Assembly: GCF_004114915.1 (NCBI RefSeq)
Contig: NZ_CP022219.1
Coordinates: 7,156,949-7,220,948, forward strand
Length of the DNA: 64,000 nucleotides
Direction of reading: 5' to 3'
Source of the DNA: Bradyrhizobium guangxiense
Lineage (GTDB): Bacteria > Pseudomonadota > Alphaproteobacteria > Rhizobiales > Xanthobacteraceae
Under the pieces are notes generated by a model. The model saw only the letters and a list, made by a program, of their open reading frames with translations. It made no database searches and was not told the DNA's origin. Below are positions 48,944-57,188 of the stretch, one piece after another. The translations under genes and the position numbers were made by a program. The first letter of the stretch is position 1. The number at the start of each line of letters is the position of its first letter.

Positions 48944-49645
48944 TTATAGCGTCAGGTGATACAAAGGCTCCCATTTGCTAGACTGCCCCCAGCGGCTGGG
49001 ATGTTTGAGTCCAATAGCTTCAAGAAATTCGGGCTCGAACGGGAAGTAGCGCCAAGATTCCTTCGGGTGCACCATATTGCGCTCGACGCGGCAGTAGCTT
49101 GTCTTCATTGCATCCGGTCCGCCGAACGCAGGCGTGTCTCGGAGGATCATCGATGCGCACTCGTAGGCTCTTAGCCAGTCGTGTCCGTACCAAATTGACA
49201 TCTTGATTGGATGCTCGAGCGCCTTTGCAGGCGCGTCCGCATCGATTTTGAGCGTTTCGCTAAAGTATTTTTGCTGAAAGCGCGCTTCTCGAACTGAATC
49301 CCAGCGCGACAGATCAATCATATCCTGCCGGTAACGGTTCAGGATGCCAGACGAGCGACCTCGGTTCTTGGGTCGATTGGGGTCCAATTGCTGGCAGTAT
49401 CCTCGAGCAGCATGACTCACTAGCCAGTCGGGAACGGGTACCTTGTGACGATCGCAGAAGAAAAGCGCGGCTGCTGGCGCGAGTTCGACGCCCGCATCGG
49501 TCGCCATTTGCAATCTATGGAGCTGACGTTGTCTAGGGTCAGTTGCAGAGCGCGTTCGATGCACTTCCATGGCTCGAAACCCTCGTAATGATTCGTCATC
49601 ACGATAATATTTGAGGGCCCGCGAGCAAGAATAATCATTTTCCAC
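48944..49645 (-). CDS. Hypothetical protein
   Basis: 233 residues, no recognised domain. It starts MENDYSCSRALKYYRDD and contains LHRLQMATDAGVELAPAAAL and many aromatic and charged residues towards the C-terminus (WRYFPFEPEFLEAIGLKHPS). Soluble, no signal. It lies upstream of the recombinase operon on the same strand, 52 bases away, and is divergent from the helix-turn-helix gene. Accessory gene of unknown role. Confidence 0.6.
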   Translation of the reverse strand: MENDYSCSRALKYYRDDESLRGFRAMEVHRTRSATDPRQRQLHRLQMATDAGVELAPAAALFFCDRHKVPVPDWLVSHAARGYCQQLDPNRPKNRGRSSGILNRYRQDMIDLSRWDSVREARFQQKYFSETLKIDADAPAKALEHPIKMSIWYGHDWLRAYECASMILRDTPAFGGPDAMKTSYCRVERNMVHPKESWRYFPFEPEFLEAIGLKHPSRWGQSSKWEPLYHLTL

Positions 49646-49722
49646 CGCAGTAGTCGATCTTCACAATTTCCATCTTGTACAAAGGAGCCTCTGATTGCGT
49701 CCGTAATGCAGACGGGATTCGC

Positions 49723-50502
49723 ATGTCAGTCACTCCACTAGAGACGCTCCTGGCTCATAAGGTCATAAATCTGGCTGCCGAGCTCTCGGGAGCGGAAAAG
49801 CGGGTGGCCGGGGCCCTAATTGATCATTTCAACCGTCGCACAGGACAGTGCGACCCAAGCCTCAATACGCTCGCTGATCTTATTGGCATGAGCCGTCGTA
49901 CGGTTATGCGTGCGGTCGCTCGCCTAGAACGATTGAGCCTTTTTCGGAAAGTGCGGCACGGTGGGAAGTTCCACCGTAATAGTTACGAACCAATCTGGTC
50001 GTCGTTCAGAGAAGCCGAAGATCGATGGAATGCTCGACGCAAATTTCGGAAGCAGAAGCTTGCGTCGCTAAACGTGTCACCTTCGACGGGACAGACGCGA
50101 CACGCTGAGGGTGACGGCCATGGCCACCAAACCTGTTCTAGCAATTCACTATATAAAACCTTGGCAGCCAAACGTCCTGAAGAATCGGCCGTGCGAGCAG
50201 CGCCAGTTAAAGGCTTGGCGGCGAAGTTGCCGAGGAAGCAGTTCGAAGCATCCAATTCTAGAGTGCCGACGACCTCTTCCGCAAACGTGGCCCGTATCGC
50301 TGCCGAACGGCGATGGAGCGACAATCTCCGATGTGAGCTGTCGACGAAGATCGCGGTGTACGGAGCAATCGTCGATTTCATTGACGAGCCACTGCGTAGT
50401 GCTGCCACGGAAGCTGAACTCAACTGTCGCGGTGCTGGGCTGCGACTTGTCCTTCAGCGCTACTGCGATGCTACCGCGAAGATGGAAGATCGTGGTGAAT
50501 AG
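49723..50502 (+). CDS. Helix-turn-helix (replication-initiator-like) protein
   Basis: 259 residues. The N-terminal winged helix (about 20-90: LSGAEKRVAGALIDHFNRRT, SLNTLADLIGMSRRTVMRAV, RLERLSLFRKVRHGGKFHRN) is of the HTH_36 type found in phage and plasmid replication or regulatory proteins. The rest is basic and low in conserved features. The start MSVTPLETLL is taken as the first ATG; a TTG 48 bases upstream is possible. It precedes the phage methyltransferase and terminase genes, so a prophage origin is likely. Confidence 0.65.
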   Translation: MSVTPLETLLAHKVINLAAELSGAEKRVAGALIDHFNRRTGQCDPSLNTLADLIGMSRRTVMRAVARLERLSLFRKVRHGGKFHRNSYEPIWSSFREAEDRWNARRKFRKQKLASLNVSPSTGQTRHAEGDGHGHQTCSSNSLYKTLAAKRPEESAVRAAPVKGLAAKLPRKQFEASNSRVPTTSSANVARIAAERRWSDNLRCELSTKIAVYGAIVDFIDEPLRSAATEAELNCRGAGLRLVLQRYCDATAKMEDRGE

Positions 50503-50885
50503 TCAGACCGGGGGGGCGGGTCAAATCTCAGGGCCACGTGCAAGCGCGGACCGGCGCCTCTCTCATTCAGGGATTTTTTTCCGATGCAGGCGAATTTTGG
50601 GGCCTGCAGTGGGCTGCATTTCAGGCAACTCACTCTGCACAGCATCTAGCCGCGCGGGGACCAACTGCAACACTTTGAAGGCACAACACAATTTCGGCGA
50701 GGGTGGCTCTGTTGCCCTCCGTGTCTGCCTCATCGCGGTAAGCAGCCGGCAAAACCGACCATTATTTTCCTTTGTGCGGCTCGGGATGGTCACGCGCGGC
50801 CCTGCCCAAAAAGGTGAATCAATTCAATGGCCCCAGTTTGGAAAATTGTCGCGAAATTCCCTAGGGGGGGAGGGGGCCAGATGAC
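50503..50885. other. Non-coding gap before the phage methyltransferase gene
   Basis: 383 bases with several homopolymer runs (GGGGGGGCGGG near 50506, T7 near 50573, G runs near 50866-50877). Overlapping open frames on both strands look random. I see no gene. Confidence 0.5.
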
Positions 50886-52199
50886 ATGGCAATGTGCAAA
50901 AGGCCGAGACAAGACATGACACACGCGACGTACCCAGAAGAAGCGAACGCGCGACTTCAGATCGAATACTGGCCGCTTGATCGGCTGATCCCGTACGCGC
51001 GCAATGCGCGCACGCATAGTCAGGCTCAGATCGCCGAGATCGCCGGCAGCATTCGCGCCTTCGGGTTTTCGAATCCGATCCTCGTCAGTGAAGATGCAGA
51101 TATCATCGCGGGACACGGCCGACTGGCCGCTGCTCGCAAGCTTGGTCTGACAGAGGCGCCGGTCGTTGTCCTCCGAGGGTTGACAGAGGTGCAACGCCGC
51201 CAGCTGGTGCTTGCCGACAACAGGATTGCGCTGAATTCCGGTTGGGACAGCAAGATGCTGAGCCTCGAATTGGCGGATCTGTCCGGCCTGGGGGCCGATC
51301 TCGCCTCTATTGGCTTCAGCAAGAAGGAGTTGGCGGCCGCGCTTTCACGGGTCGAAAGCGGCTTAACGGACGAGAACGATACCCCCTCAGTCGTCGAGGT
51401 AGCGGTCTCCCAACCCGGCGACATTTGGCAGCTCGGTCCCCATCGCGTCGCCTGCGGCGATAGTCGAGATCCAGCTCTCGTCCGTTCACTGCTGGCCGGC
51501 GTCTCGCCTCAATTGATGGTCACGGATCCGCCCTACGGCGTTGAGTACGATCCGGAATGGCGTCATCGTCGCGGCGTCAACAATTCCAAGCGGACCGGCA
51601 AAATCCGGAACGATGAGATCGCTGATTGGGAGCCCACCTGGGCTTTGTATCCAGGCGAGATCGCTTACGTCTGGCATGGTGCTTTACGCTCGTCCATTGT
51701 AGCCGAAAGCCTCATCAAGAGCGGCTTTTCGATTCGCGCGCAGATCATCTGGGCAAAGGACCGCTTGGTCATGAGCCAGGGCGATTATCACTGGCAACAT
51801 GAGCCCTGCTGGTACGCGGTCCGGAAGAAGGGCAACTGGACCGGCGATCGCAAGCAGACGACGGTCTGGAACATCAGTAGCGGCGGGCAGGACGCCGAAA
51901 CGAAGCATTCGACGCAAAAGCCGGTCGAATGCATGCGCCGGCCGATGCTCAACAACTCCAGTCCTGGACAGGCTGTCTATGAACCCTTCCTTGGAAGCGG
52001 AACGACGCTGATCGCGGCGCAATCGTGCGGGCGCATCTGCTCGGCATCCGAGATTGATCCATTGTTCGTCGATGTCGCGATCCGCCGATGGCAGGCCTTC
52101 ACAGGTGAGAAGGCAATTCGCGAGCGAGACGGCGCGCTCTTTGAAGCGCTGGAACAGGATACGCTCGCGCCGGACAGCGCTCGTGATCCCATGGCGTGA
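50886..52199 (+). CDS. ParB-like nuclease domain fused to N6/N4 DNA methyltransferase (phage type)
   Basis: 437 residues. A ParB/Srx-like N-terminal domain (about 20-130: LIPYARNARTHSQAQIAEIA, ADIIAGHGRLAAARKLG) precedes a beta-class methyltransferase (about 165-410) with catalytic DPPYGVEYD and SAM-binding YEPFLGSGTTLIAAQ. Such fusions are found next to small terminase genes in prophages and may protect phage DNA from host restriction. Starts at 50886 and 50916 are both possible. The small terminase gene overlaps or abuts its stop. Confidence 0.9.
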   Translation: MAMCKRPRQDMTHATYPEEANARLQIEYWPLDRLIPYARNARTHSQAQIAEIAGSIRAFGFSNPILVSEDADIIAGHGRLAAARKLGLTEAPVVVLRGLTEVQRRQLVLADNRIALNSGWDSKMLSLELADLSGLGADLASIGFSKKELAAALSRVESGLTDENDTPSVVEVAVSQPGDIWQLGPHRVACGDSRDPALVRSLLAGVSPQLMVTDPPYGVEYDPEWRHRRGVNNSKRTGKIRNDEIADWEPTWALYPGEIAYVWHGALRSSIVAESLIKSGFSIRAQIIWAKDRLVMSQGDYHWQHEPCWYAVRKKGNWTGDRKQTTVWNISSGGQDAETKHSTQKPVECMRRPMLNNSSPGQAVYEPFLGSGTTLIAAQSCGRICSASEIDPLFVDVAIRRWQAFTGEKAIRERDGALFEALEQDTLAPDSARDPMA

Positions 52200-52210
52200 T
52201 CGGAACGGAT

Positions 52211-52690
52211 ATGCGTGGCCGTCGTCCAAAACCAACGAGGATCAAGGCTTTGACGGGTAACCCGGGGAAACGCCCTCTCAATGTGCACGAGCCGCGGCCC
52301 GAACCCGCGCTACCTGAGTGCCCGCCGCAACTCAATTCGGTTGCCAGGCGGGAATGGGCGCGGCTGACCGGGGAGCTTTCTAAGCTCGGCCTCATAACGC
52401 ACCTCGATCGCGGCGCCCTAGCTACCTATTGCGGCGCCTATGCGATGTGGGCAGAAGCCATGGAGCAAATCCAAAAGTTCGGTACGATGGTCAAATCACC
52501 AACAGGATACCCGATACAGTCGCCCTACCTGGCAATCGCCAATCGACAGGCGGAAATCATGATGCGCATCGCGTCGGAGTTCGGTTTCACGCCTGCAAGC
52601 CGCAGTCGGATCGTGACGCCTCCGCTAGATCAACTGCCGCTCTTCGACGGATTAGATGCCGAAGACGAAGATGCTAGCGACGCCTTATGA
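52211..52690 (+). CDS. Phage terminase small subunit, P27 family
   Basis: 159 residues starting MRGRRPKPTRIKALTGNPGK, the typical P27 N-terminus, followed by helical LDRGALATYCGAYAMWAEAM and IASEFGFTPASRSRI. The family recognises phage DNA for packaging. A GTG at 52196 overlapping the methyltransferase stop is an alternative start. No large terminase, portal or capsid gene follows, so this is a prophage remnant. Confidence 0.88.
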   Translation: MRGRRPKPTRIKALTGNPGKRPLNVHEPRPEPALPECPPQLNSVARREWARLTGELSKLGLITHLDRGALATYCGAYAMWAEAMEQIQKFGTMVKSPTGYPIQSPYLAIANRQAEIMMRIASEFGFTPASRSRIVTPPLDQLPLFDGLDAEDEDASDAL

Positions 52691-53164
52691 TGAGGGTTGG
52701 TGGGAGCGGTCTGCCATTTCTCCCGGAGCCTGCCCCGAATTTAGCCCTATCTGGCAGACAGGGCTAATGTCGGCCCGCAAACTGAGGGGATTCGTCCTTC
52801 AAAAAGAAGATCGCCGTAACCCACTGGACAGTCATGAAAATGCGAGGTGGCGCGGCATCGACATAGAGCTACCCCTGTCTGGCAGATGGGCCTAGCTGAC
52901 TTGCATCCTCTCGAAGCTCTGGTCAGCCGTTGGCCTGCTTCTTCCATAACATCTCATATCCGAACGACGTCCGGCCCTACAGAAAGCAGACGCCTCGTCG
53001 CTGCCAGCTCATCGTCTGTTGGCGCCCTGAGCAGCCCTACCAGCCGGGGTTCCCAGTTGAAGGAAGACGAAATTCGGGCCCCTCATTAACCTGTCAACTT
53101 GCGGCGATAACGGCACAAAGTTGCTCCCCTAGGCCGGCGGCCGGACAGCCGTGTCGGCGAGAAG
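52691..53164. other. Prophage-remnant junction, no gene
   Basis: 474 bases between the small terminase and the sigma-factor promoter. Open frames here (52656-52895 plus, 52747-52947 minus, 52930-53325 plus) look random. It contains two related palindromes and a short coding fragment on the minus strand at about 52926-52962 (FGYEMLWKKQANG, then stop) that recurs at about 60644-60688. Confidence 0.5.
52741..52767. repeat. Near-perfect 27-base palindrome
   Basis: Arms TTAGCCCT / AGGGCTAA flank TCTG-G-CAGA with a single A/C mismatch pair. A degenerate second copy (CCCTGTCTGGCAGATGGG) starts at about 52872. Confidence 0.8.
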
Positions 53165-53190
53165 TGATCCATGGGTGTCCGAGCAACGTT
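53165..53190 (+). promoter_or_regulatory. ECF11-type promoter of the rpoE-like/chrR operon
   Basis: TGATCC (53165-53170) and CGTT (53187-53190), spaced 16 bases, 32 bases before the sigma start. The same motif occurs at three more genes in this module. Confidence 0.75.
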
Positions 53191-53221
53191 TTCACCCCCA
53201 TAAGCTGCTTGTCGAGCATAT

Positions 53222-53878
53222 ATGGTCGCTGCTATCCGAGCTTTAAGTGTGCCAATCACGGCGAAGGCCGGTGTGCCTCGCGGGGGTGTCGCGCGGCTGC
53301 CGATCCTTGCAAGCAAAGGGCCTAAGGCGAAGGTGGACTGGGCTGATTTGATCGGACGCGTCGCCTCTGTCGGCGACGGGGAGGCTTTCAGGCTGCTATT
53401 TGAGCATTTCGCGCCTCGCATAAAGGGCCTGATGCTCAAGGGCGGGTGTAGCCCTGACGAGGCGGAGGAGATCGCCCAAAGCACGATGATCGCGGTGTGG
53501 CGGAAGGCGCACCAGTTCGATCCGGCGACAGCCGGCGCCCCCGCCTGGATATTTACGATCGCGCGCAATCTGCGGATCGATCTATTCCGTCACAGGGCGC
53601 GTGCAGAGCGCCTGGGAACGAGTGCTGAGTTGCCTGATGCACCGGATCAAGCCGAGGGGGCTGATATCCTGATTTCGCGCGGGCAGGATGCTGCTCGTAT
53701 CGCATCGGCGATCAAGCAGCTTTCAGCGGAGCAATCCACAGTGGTGAGGCTGTCCTTCATCGAGGAAAGGCCCCACCCGGAAATCGCGAGCGCACTGGGG
53801 ATTCCGCTTGGAACGGTCAAGTCACGGATCAGGTTAGCGATGAACCGGTTGCGAGACATTTTGGACGAAGAAGCATGA
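53222..53878 (+). CDS. rpoE: ECF sigma factor of the RpoE/ChrR (ECF11) type
   Basis: 218 residues. Region 2 spans about 45-115 (LLFEHFAPRIKGLMLKGGCS, EIAQSTMIAVWRKAHQFD, AWIFTIARNLRIDLFR). Region 4 spans about 155-215 (LSAEQSTVVRLSFIEERPHP-EIASALGIPLGTVKSRIRLA). The next gene, overlapping by four bases, is a ChrR-type zinc anti-sigma factor, identifying the singlet-oxygen sigma pair known from Rhodobacter. The first 35 residues are an unusual extension; an internal start is possible. It has its own motif upstream, so it is autoregulated. Confidence 0.9.
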   Translation: MVAAIRALSVPITAKAGVPRGGVARLPILASKGPKAKVDWADLIGRVASVGDGEAFRLLFEHFAPRIKGLMLKGGCSPDEAEEIAQSTMIAVWRKAHQFDPATAGAPAWIFTIARNLRIDLFRHRARAERLGTSAELPDAPDQAEGADILISRGQDAARIASAIKQLSAEQSTVVRLSFIEERPHPEIASALGIPLGTVKSRIRLAMNRLRDILDEEA

Positions 53879-54516
53879 CAATCAGCCATCATCCGCCGGA
53901 AGATCTTCTGGCCGATTTCGCGGCCGGCAAGCTGGAAGAGGCCCATCAGCTGGTCGTCGGGGTGCATGTGACCGGCTGTGCCCGCTGCGCCCGCTTCGTG
54001 CAGGCGATCGAGCAACTTGCAGGTGCCGCGCTGGAGGATGTCGAGCCGGTGCCGCTCGCACCGGATGCATTCCACCGCGTAATGTCGCGCATTCACAACG
54101 CTCCGAAGCAGACTGCCACGCCCATCTTTGCGCCCGACACGAATCAGGAACTTCCACCGGCGCTAAGAAAATACCGACTTGGTAAGCGTCGGCGGGTCGC
54201 GCCGGGTCTCAGCATGCGGCCGATCGAGCTTTCCAGTTCGGGCACCGCGCGTGCTTTCCTGCTTCGGTCAGCGCCGGGTTCGCGCATGCTTGAGCACACT
54301 CACACCGGCACCGAGCTGACGCTCGTGCTTGAGGGTAGCTTCAGCCACGAAGGCGGGCGCTTTGGTCCTGGTGATTTCGACTATGGCGACGACGAAATCG
54401 ATCACCGTCCGATCGTTAGCGACGAAGGCCCTTGCCTCTGCCTGGTCGCGATGACCGGCGACCTGCGTATGAACGGCTTCCTCGGCCGGCTGATCGGCCC
54501 GTTCGTACGGCTCTGA
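53875..54516 (+). CDS. chrR: ChrR-family zinc anti-sigma factor
   Basis: 213 residues. The N-terminal anti-sigma domain has the zinc motif HVTGCARC (about 31-38; HxxxCxxC) plus an upstream His (SHHPPEDLLADFAAGKL). The C-terminal cupin domain (about 105-200) has metal-ligand candidates EHTHTGTELTLVLEG and DHRPI. ChrR holds the sigma factor inactive until singlet oxygen or organic peroxide releases it. It overlaps the sigma gene by four bases (ATGA). Confidence 0.92.
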   Translation: MTISHHPPEDLLADFAAGKLEEAHQLVVGVHVTGCARCARFVQAIEQLAGAALEDVEPVPLAPDAFHRVMSRIHNAPKQTATPIFAPDTNQELPPALRKYRLGKRRRVAPGLSMRPIELSSSGTARAFLLRSAPGSRMLEHTHTGTELTLVLEGSFSHEGGRFGPGDFDYGDDEIDHRPIVSDEGPCLCLVAMTGDLRMNGFLGRLIGPFVRL

Positions 54517-54542
54517 TCTTACTTCATCCGTATTCCGTCGAG

Positions 54543-54568
54543 TGATCCGTTCTTGCCCCCGGAGCGTT
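54543..54568 (+). promoter_or_regulatory. ECF11-type promoter of the second sigma-factor gene
   Basis: TGATCC (54543-54548) and CGTT (54565-54568), spaced 16 bases, 30 bases before the start at 54598. Confidence 0.75.
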
Positions 54569-54597
54569 TCGTAAAGGAAACGCAAGGGAGACGGGAC

Positions 54598-55182
54598 ATG
54601 GCCTGTTCGAGCCTGCCAGGACAGGCGCATAGCGAGATGCTGTCCGGATTACTGGCACGAATCTCCGCGGGCGAGACACATGCCTTCGCAGAGCTTCATA
54701 CGATCACACGCGGTAAGCTGCGCAGGATTGCGCTGGCCGTTGGAGCCGCCCCGCACGACGTCGATGATATCCTGCAGGAGGGCTTCCTGAAGATCTGGCG
54801 CAATGCCGCTCGGTTTGATTCCGAGCGGGCATCGGCCATGACCTGGATGTCTGCGATCGTCCGGCATACCGCGATCGATCATTTGAGAACCAGACGACAG
54901 CCGAGCGTCGAACTGGACGAGGCGCTGACAGTCCCATCATTGGCCGGGCCGTCGCCGACTGAGGATTTTGATTACGTCAGCGCCGAACCAATCGCCCTTG
55001 GAGCCTTGGCCCGCTTGCCGGAAGACCGCCGCAGGCTGGTCGCACTGGCCTATCTCGAAGGCGAGAGCCGCGCGAGCTTGTCTCGGCGCTTCAATGTGCC
55101 GGTGGGCACCATCAAGACGTGGCTGCATCGAACCATTTTGGCGGTGCGCAAGGATTGCCTCAGCGCATCCGTCGCAAGCTGA
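54598..55182 (+). CDS. Second ECF sigma factor
   Basis: 194 residues. Region 2 is LLARISAGETHAFAELHTIT, VDDILQEGFLKIWRNAARFD and AMTWMSAIVRHTAIDHLRTR. Region 4 is LPEDRRRLVALAYLEGESRA-SLSRRFNVPVGTIKTWLHRT. It differs from the RpoE-like protein, so it is not a recent copy. It has the RpoE-type promoter, implying a cascade, and no ChrR or other standard anti-sigma follows. The small gene downstream may control it. The start ATG has GGGAG upstream. Confidence 0.9.
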   Translation: MACSSLPGQAHSEMLSGLLARISAGETHAFAELHTITRGKLRRIALAVGAAPHDVDDILQEGFLKIWRNAARFDSERASAMTWMSAIVRHTAIDHLRTRRQPSVELDEALTVPSLAGPSPTEDFDYVSAEPIALGALARLPEDRRRLVALAYLEGESRASLSRRFNVPVGTIKTWLHRTILAVRKDCLSASVAS

Positions 55183-55201
55183 ACCCGGCGAGAACGCGTG
55201 C

Positions 55202-55504
55202 ATGGATGCAGAGATCATCGAGTTTCCCGAGCGTGGGCGCGAGCACCGGCTTGTCTCGGCGACAGCAAGACTCGAATCAATCGTTAGGGAAGTCGAGCGT
55301 GTCGTGGCCGAGGAGCCTGTAGCGGGCGTCGATTCGCTGCTCGCGATCATGGAGCGAATGGGCGATCAACTGGTTGATCTCGCGAGCCTCTTACTCGACG
55401 AAGAGTCAAAGTTGCAGGCCCAGCGTGCATTCATATCCCTGTCCGATAAGATCGCGGAGACCAGGGAAACATTCGAGCGGCTTGGAGGCCCCAAGCAAAT
55501 CTGA
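55202..55504 (+). CDS. Small helical protein downstream of the second sigma factor
   Basis: 100 residues, acidic and predicted helical (TARLESIVREVERVVAEEPV, LLAIMERMGDQLVDLASLLL, FISLSDKIAETRETFERLGG), possibly coiled-coil. No recognised family, no membrane helix. It starts 20 bases after the sigma stop and so is cotranscribed. A regulatory partner of the sigma factor is a reasonable guess and nothing more. Confidence 0.65.
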   Translation: MDAEIIEFPERGREHRLVSATARLESIVREVERVVAEEPVAGVDSLLAIMERMGDQLVDLASLLLDEESKLQAQRAFISLSDKIAETRETFERLGGPKQI

Positions 55505-55542
55505 CGCGACGGCAGACTGATGTCAGATGATGCGCCGCGAGC

Positions 55543-55944
55543 TCAGTGCGACAATTTTTGAGCGATCAGAAATCCAATCCAAGCACTAAGGCCGGCGAGA
55601 AACGATCCCCAGCAAACGTCGACAACGCTTAGCTCGGTCGACCAATTGCGCAGCGTGGCCTGATTGGTCAGATCGTAGGTCGCATAGGTGAAGCAGCCGA
55701 GCAGCAGGCCTGAGGTGAAGGCGCGCACCGCGCCGCCATCTTGCTGCGCCGGCAGCACGGCAAACCAGAGCAAGCCGAGGGGATACAAGATGTAGAATAC
55801 GGCCGCGGCCGACACATTGGGCTCGGCCCGCAGCATGTCCCCCAGCACCGGCCGATACAGCCTGTCGACCATAATGGTCAGCCAGACCATGTCGATGGCA
55901 ACGAAGGTCGCGGCCACGGCAAGATAGGTCAAGAAAAGGTTCAT
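55543..55944 (-). CDS. DUF2177 membrane protein
   Basis: 133 residues with four membrane helices (FLTYLAVAATFVAIDMVWLT, VFYILYPLGLLWFAV, FTSGLLLGCFTYATYDLTN, VCWGSFLAGLSAWIGFLIA). The family often neighbours ECF11 sigma/ChrR modules. Function unknown. The start ATG is that of MNLFLTYLAV; 35 upstream residues were rejected. Its own TGATCC-N16-CGTT promoter lies about 45 bases upstream on the minus strand. Confidence 0.88.
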   Translation of the reverse strand: MNLFLTYLAVAATFVAIDMVWLTIMVDRLYRPVLGDMLRAEPNVSAAAVFYILYPLGLLWFAVLPAQQDGGAVRAFTSGLLLGCFTYATYDLTNQATLRNWSTELSVVDVCWGSFLAGLSAWIGFLIAQKLSH

Positions 55945-55988
55945 GTTTGTGCGTCTCTGTGATCTGCATCCAGCTGGCTTATGAGATG

Positions 55989-56014
55989 AACGCTCCATAA
56001 GCCGTGTCGGATCA
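55989..56014 (-). promoter_or_regulatory. ECF11-type promoter of the DUF2177 gene
   Basis: On the minus strand TGATCC (56014-56009) and CGTT (55992-55989), spaced 16 bases, 44 bases before the start at 55944. Confidence 0.75.
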
Positions 56015-56219
56015 GTTCGAATTACAGGATCTGGCCCAGCGCTAGTCATTCAACCGACTGCTTCGCGGTCGTCGAGGATGAGGCTAAGGGGCGGTGCTCG
56101 CCAGAATTAGCAAACACATCCGGATACTCATCCTGAAGGCCCGCCTATGACGGGCATCTTAATGGATGGCCACAGGCGAAATCGTTCTCTCTATCCGCGC
56201 GCACGCACCGGAACCCGAT

Positions 56220-57026
56220 TCACAGCACACCCTGCTGCGGCGGCCATGGAAAGAATGCGCTCGTGCGAGCCTGATACTGCCGATAGCGGTCCCCGCGTGA
56301 TCGCAGCATTTGCTCCTCGAGCGGCGGTATTCCCGTCACGTGGACCAGGATCCAATACATGATCGCGGGCGCCGCGAGGCTGGCCCACCCCCAGCCATAT
56401 CCTGGTGATAGCGCGATAAGCGGATAAGCCACCCACCCCAGCCATTCGAAGAAATAATTGGGATGACGCGACCAGCGCCAAAGGCCGACATCGCAGACGC
56501 GGCCGGCGCTGGCCGGGCTGAGCTTGAAGCGCCGCAGCTGCCGGTCCGCCAATGCCTCGCCGACGACGGCAATCAGGATGATGGCGATCCCGAACATGTC
56601 CTGTAGCCGTAGTCCGGACGCCGGTGCGTGCGCTGCGAGGAAGACAGCGAAGGGCAGTGGCACAGAAACCAGCGCCTGTGATTGCAGGAACAGGAACATC
56701 CGGCGAGGCGCATCGGCGCCCCATTCGCGCGCGTATTTCGTATAGCGGGGATCGTCGATTCCCCCTGCGGAGCGGCGCGCGATATGTGTGCCAAGCCTAA
56801 CGGACCACAGCAGCACCAGCGCTGCGACGAGCACCCGGCGGGCCGGCGCATCGTCCTCGAATGGCCATAGGGCTGCAGCCGCCCCAACGAGGCCCGTCGC
56901 GTAGGACCAGATAGCATCGACCCAGCCGGAATTGCCCGTGCGCTGCTGAACGACCCAGGCGAGGCTCATCAGGGAGCAGAGGGCCAGCGCAATGCAGCCG
57001 ATCGCCTGAACGTGTGGAAGGATCAT
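56220..57026 (-). CDS. DUF1295 / steroid 5-alpha-reductase-like membrane protein
   Basis: 268 residues with about six or seven membrane helices. The C-terminal family motif is present as LWRWSRHPNYFFEWLGWVAY followed by a C-terminal HVTGIPPLEEQMLRSRGDRY. The related families reduce double bonds or methylate lipids with NADPH or SAM. In this module it may alter membrane lipids after photo-oxidation. The start is the ATG of MILPHVQAIG. It is divergent from the flavin amine oxidase. I see no ECF11 motif directly upstream of it. Confidence 0.88.
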   Translation of the reverse strand: MILPHVQAIGCIALALCSLMSLAWVVQQRTGNSGWVDAIWSYATGLVGAAAALWPFEDDAPARRVLVAALVLLWSVRLGTHIARRSAGGIDDPRYTKYAREWGADAPRRMFLFLQSQALVSVPLPFAVFLAAHAPASGLRLQDMFGIAIILIAVVGEALADRQLRRFKLSPASAGRVCDVGLWRWSRHPNYFFEWLGWVAYPLIALSPGYGWGWASLAAPAIMYWILVHVTGIPPLEEQMLRSRGDRYRQYQARTSAFFPWPPQQGVL

Positions 57027-57105
57027 GTCCTCACTCAACTTGACCTCGGTCGATACGGCATGTCCGGCCCGGGGTTTCGCTCTTCGCGGCGGGGGTCGAG
57101 CGAGG

Positions 57106-57131
57106 GGATCCGGGTCCGCTCGCCGAACGTT
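57106..57131 (+). promoter_or_regulatory. ECF11-type promoter of the amine oxidase operon
   Basis: GGATCC (57106-57111) and CGTT (57128-57131), spaced 16 bases, 57 bases before the start at 57189. The first base differs from the other three copies. Confidence 0.65.
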
Positions 57132-57188
57132 TCCTGGCGATTACTTCAGGACCGTCGCTGGCGGTACCGCAGTGGGGGGCGAAAGAGC

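Noticed and set aside
50111..50884. 257-codon plus-strand frame spanning the end of the helix-turn-helix gene and the gap
   Set aside because: Overlaps a better-supported gene out of frame; no recognisable sequence and no ribosome site.
52930..53325. 131-codon frame across the sigma-factor promoter
   Set aside because: Covers the conserved promoter motif and overlaps the sigma gene out of frame.
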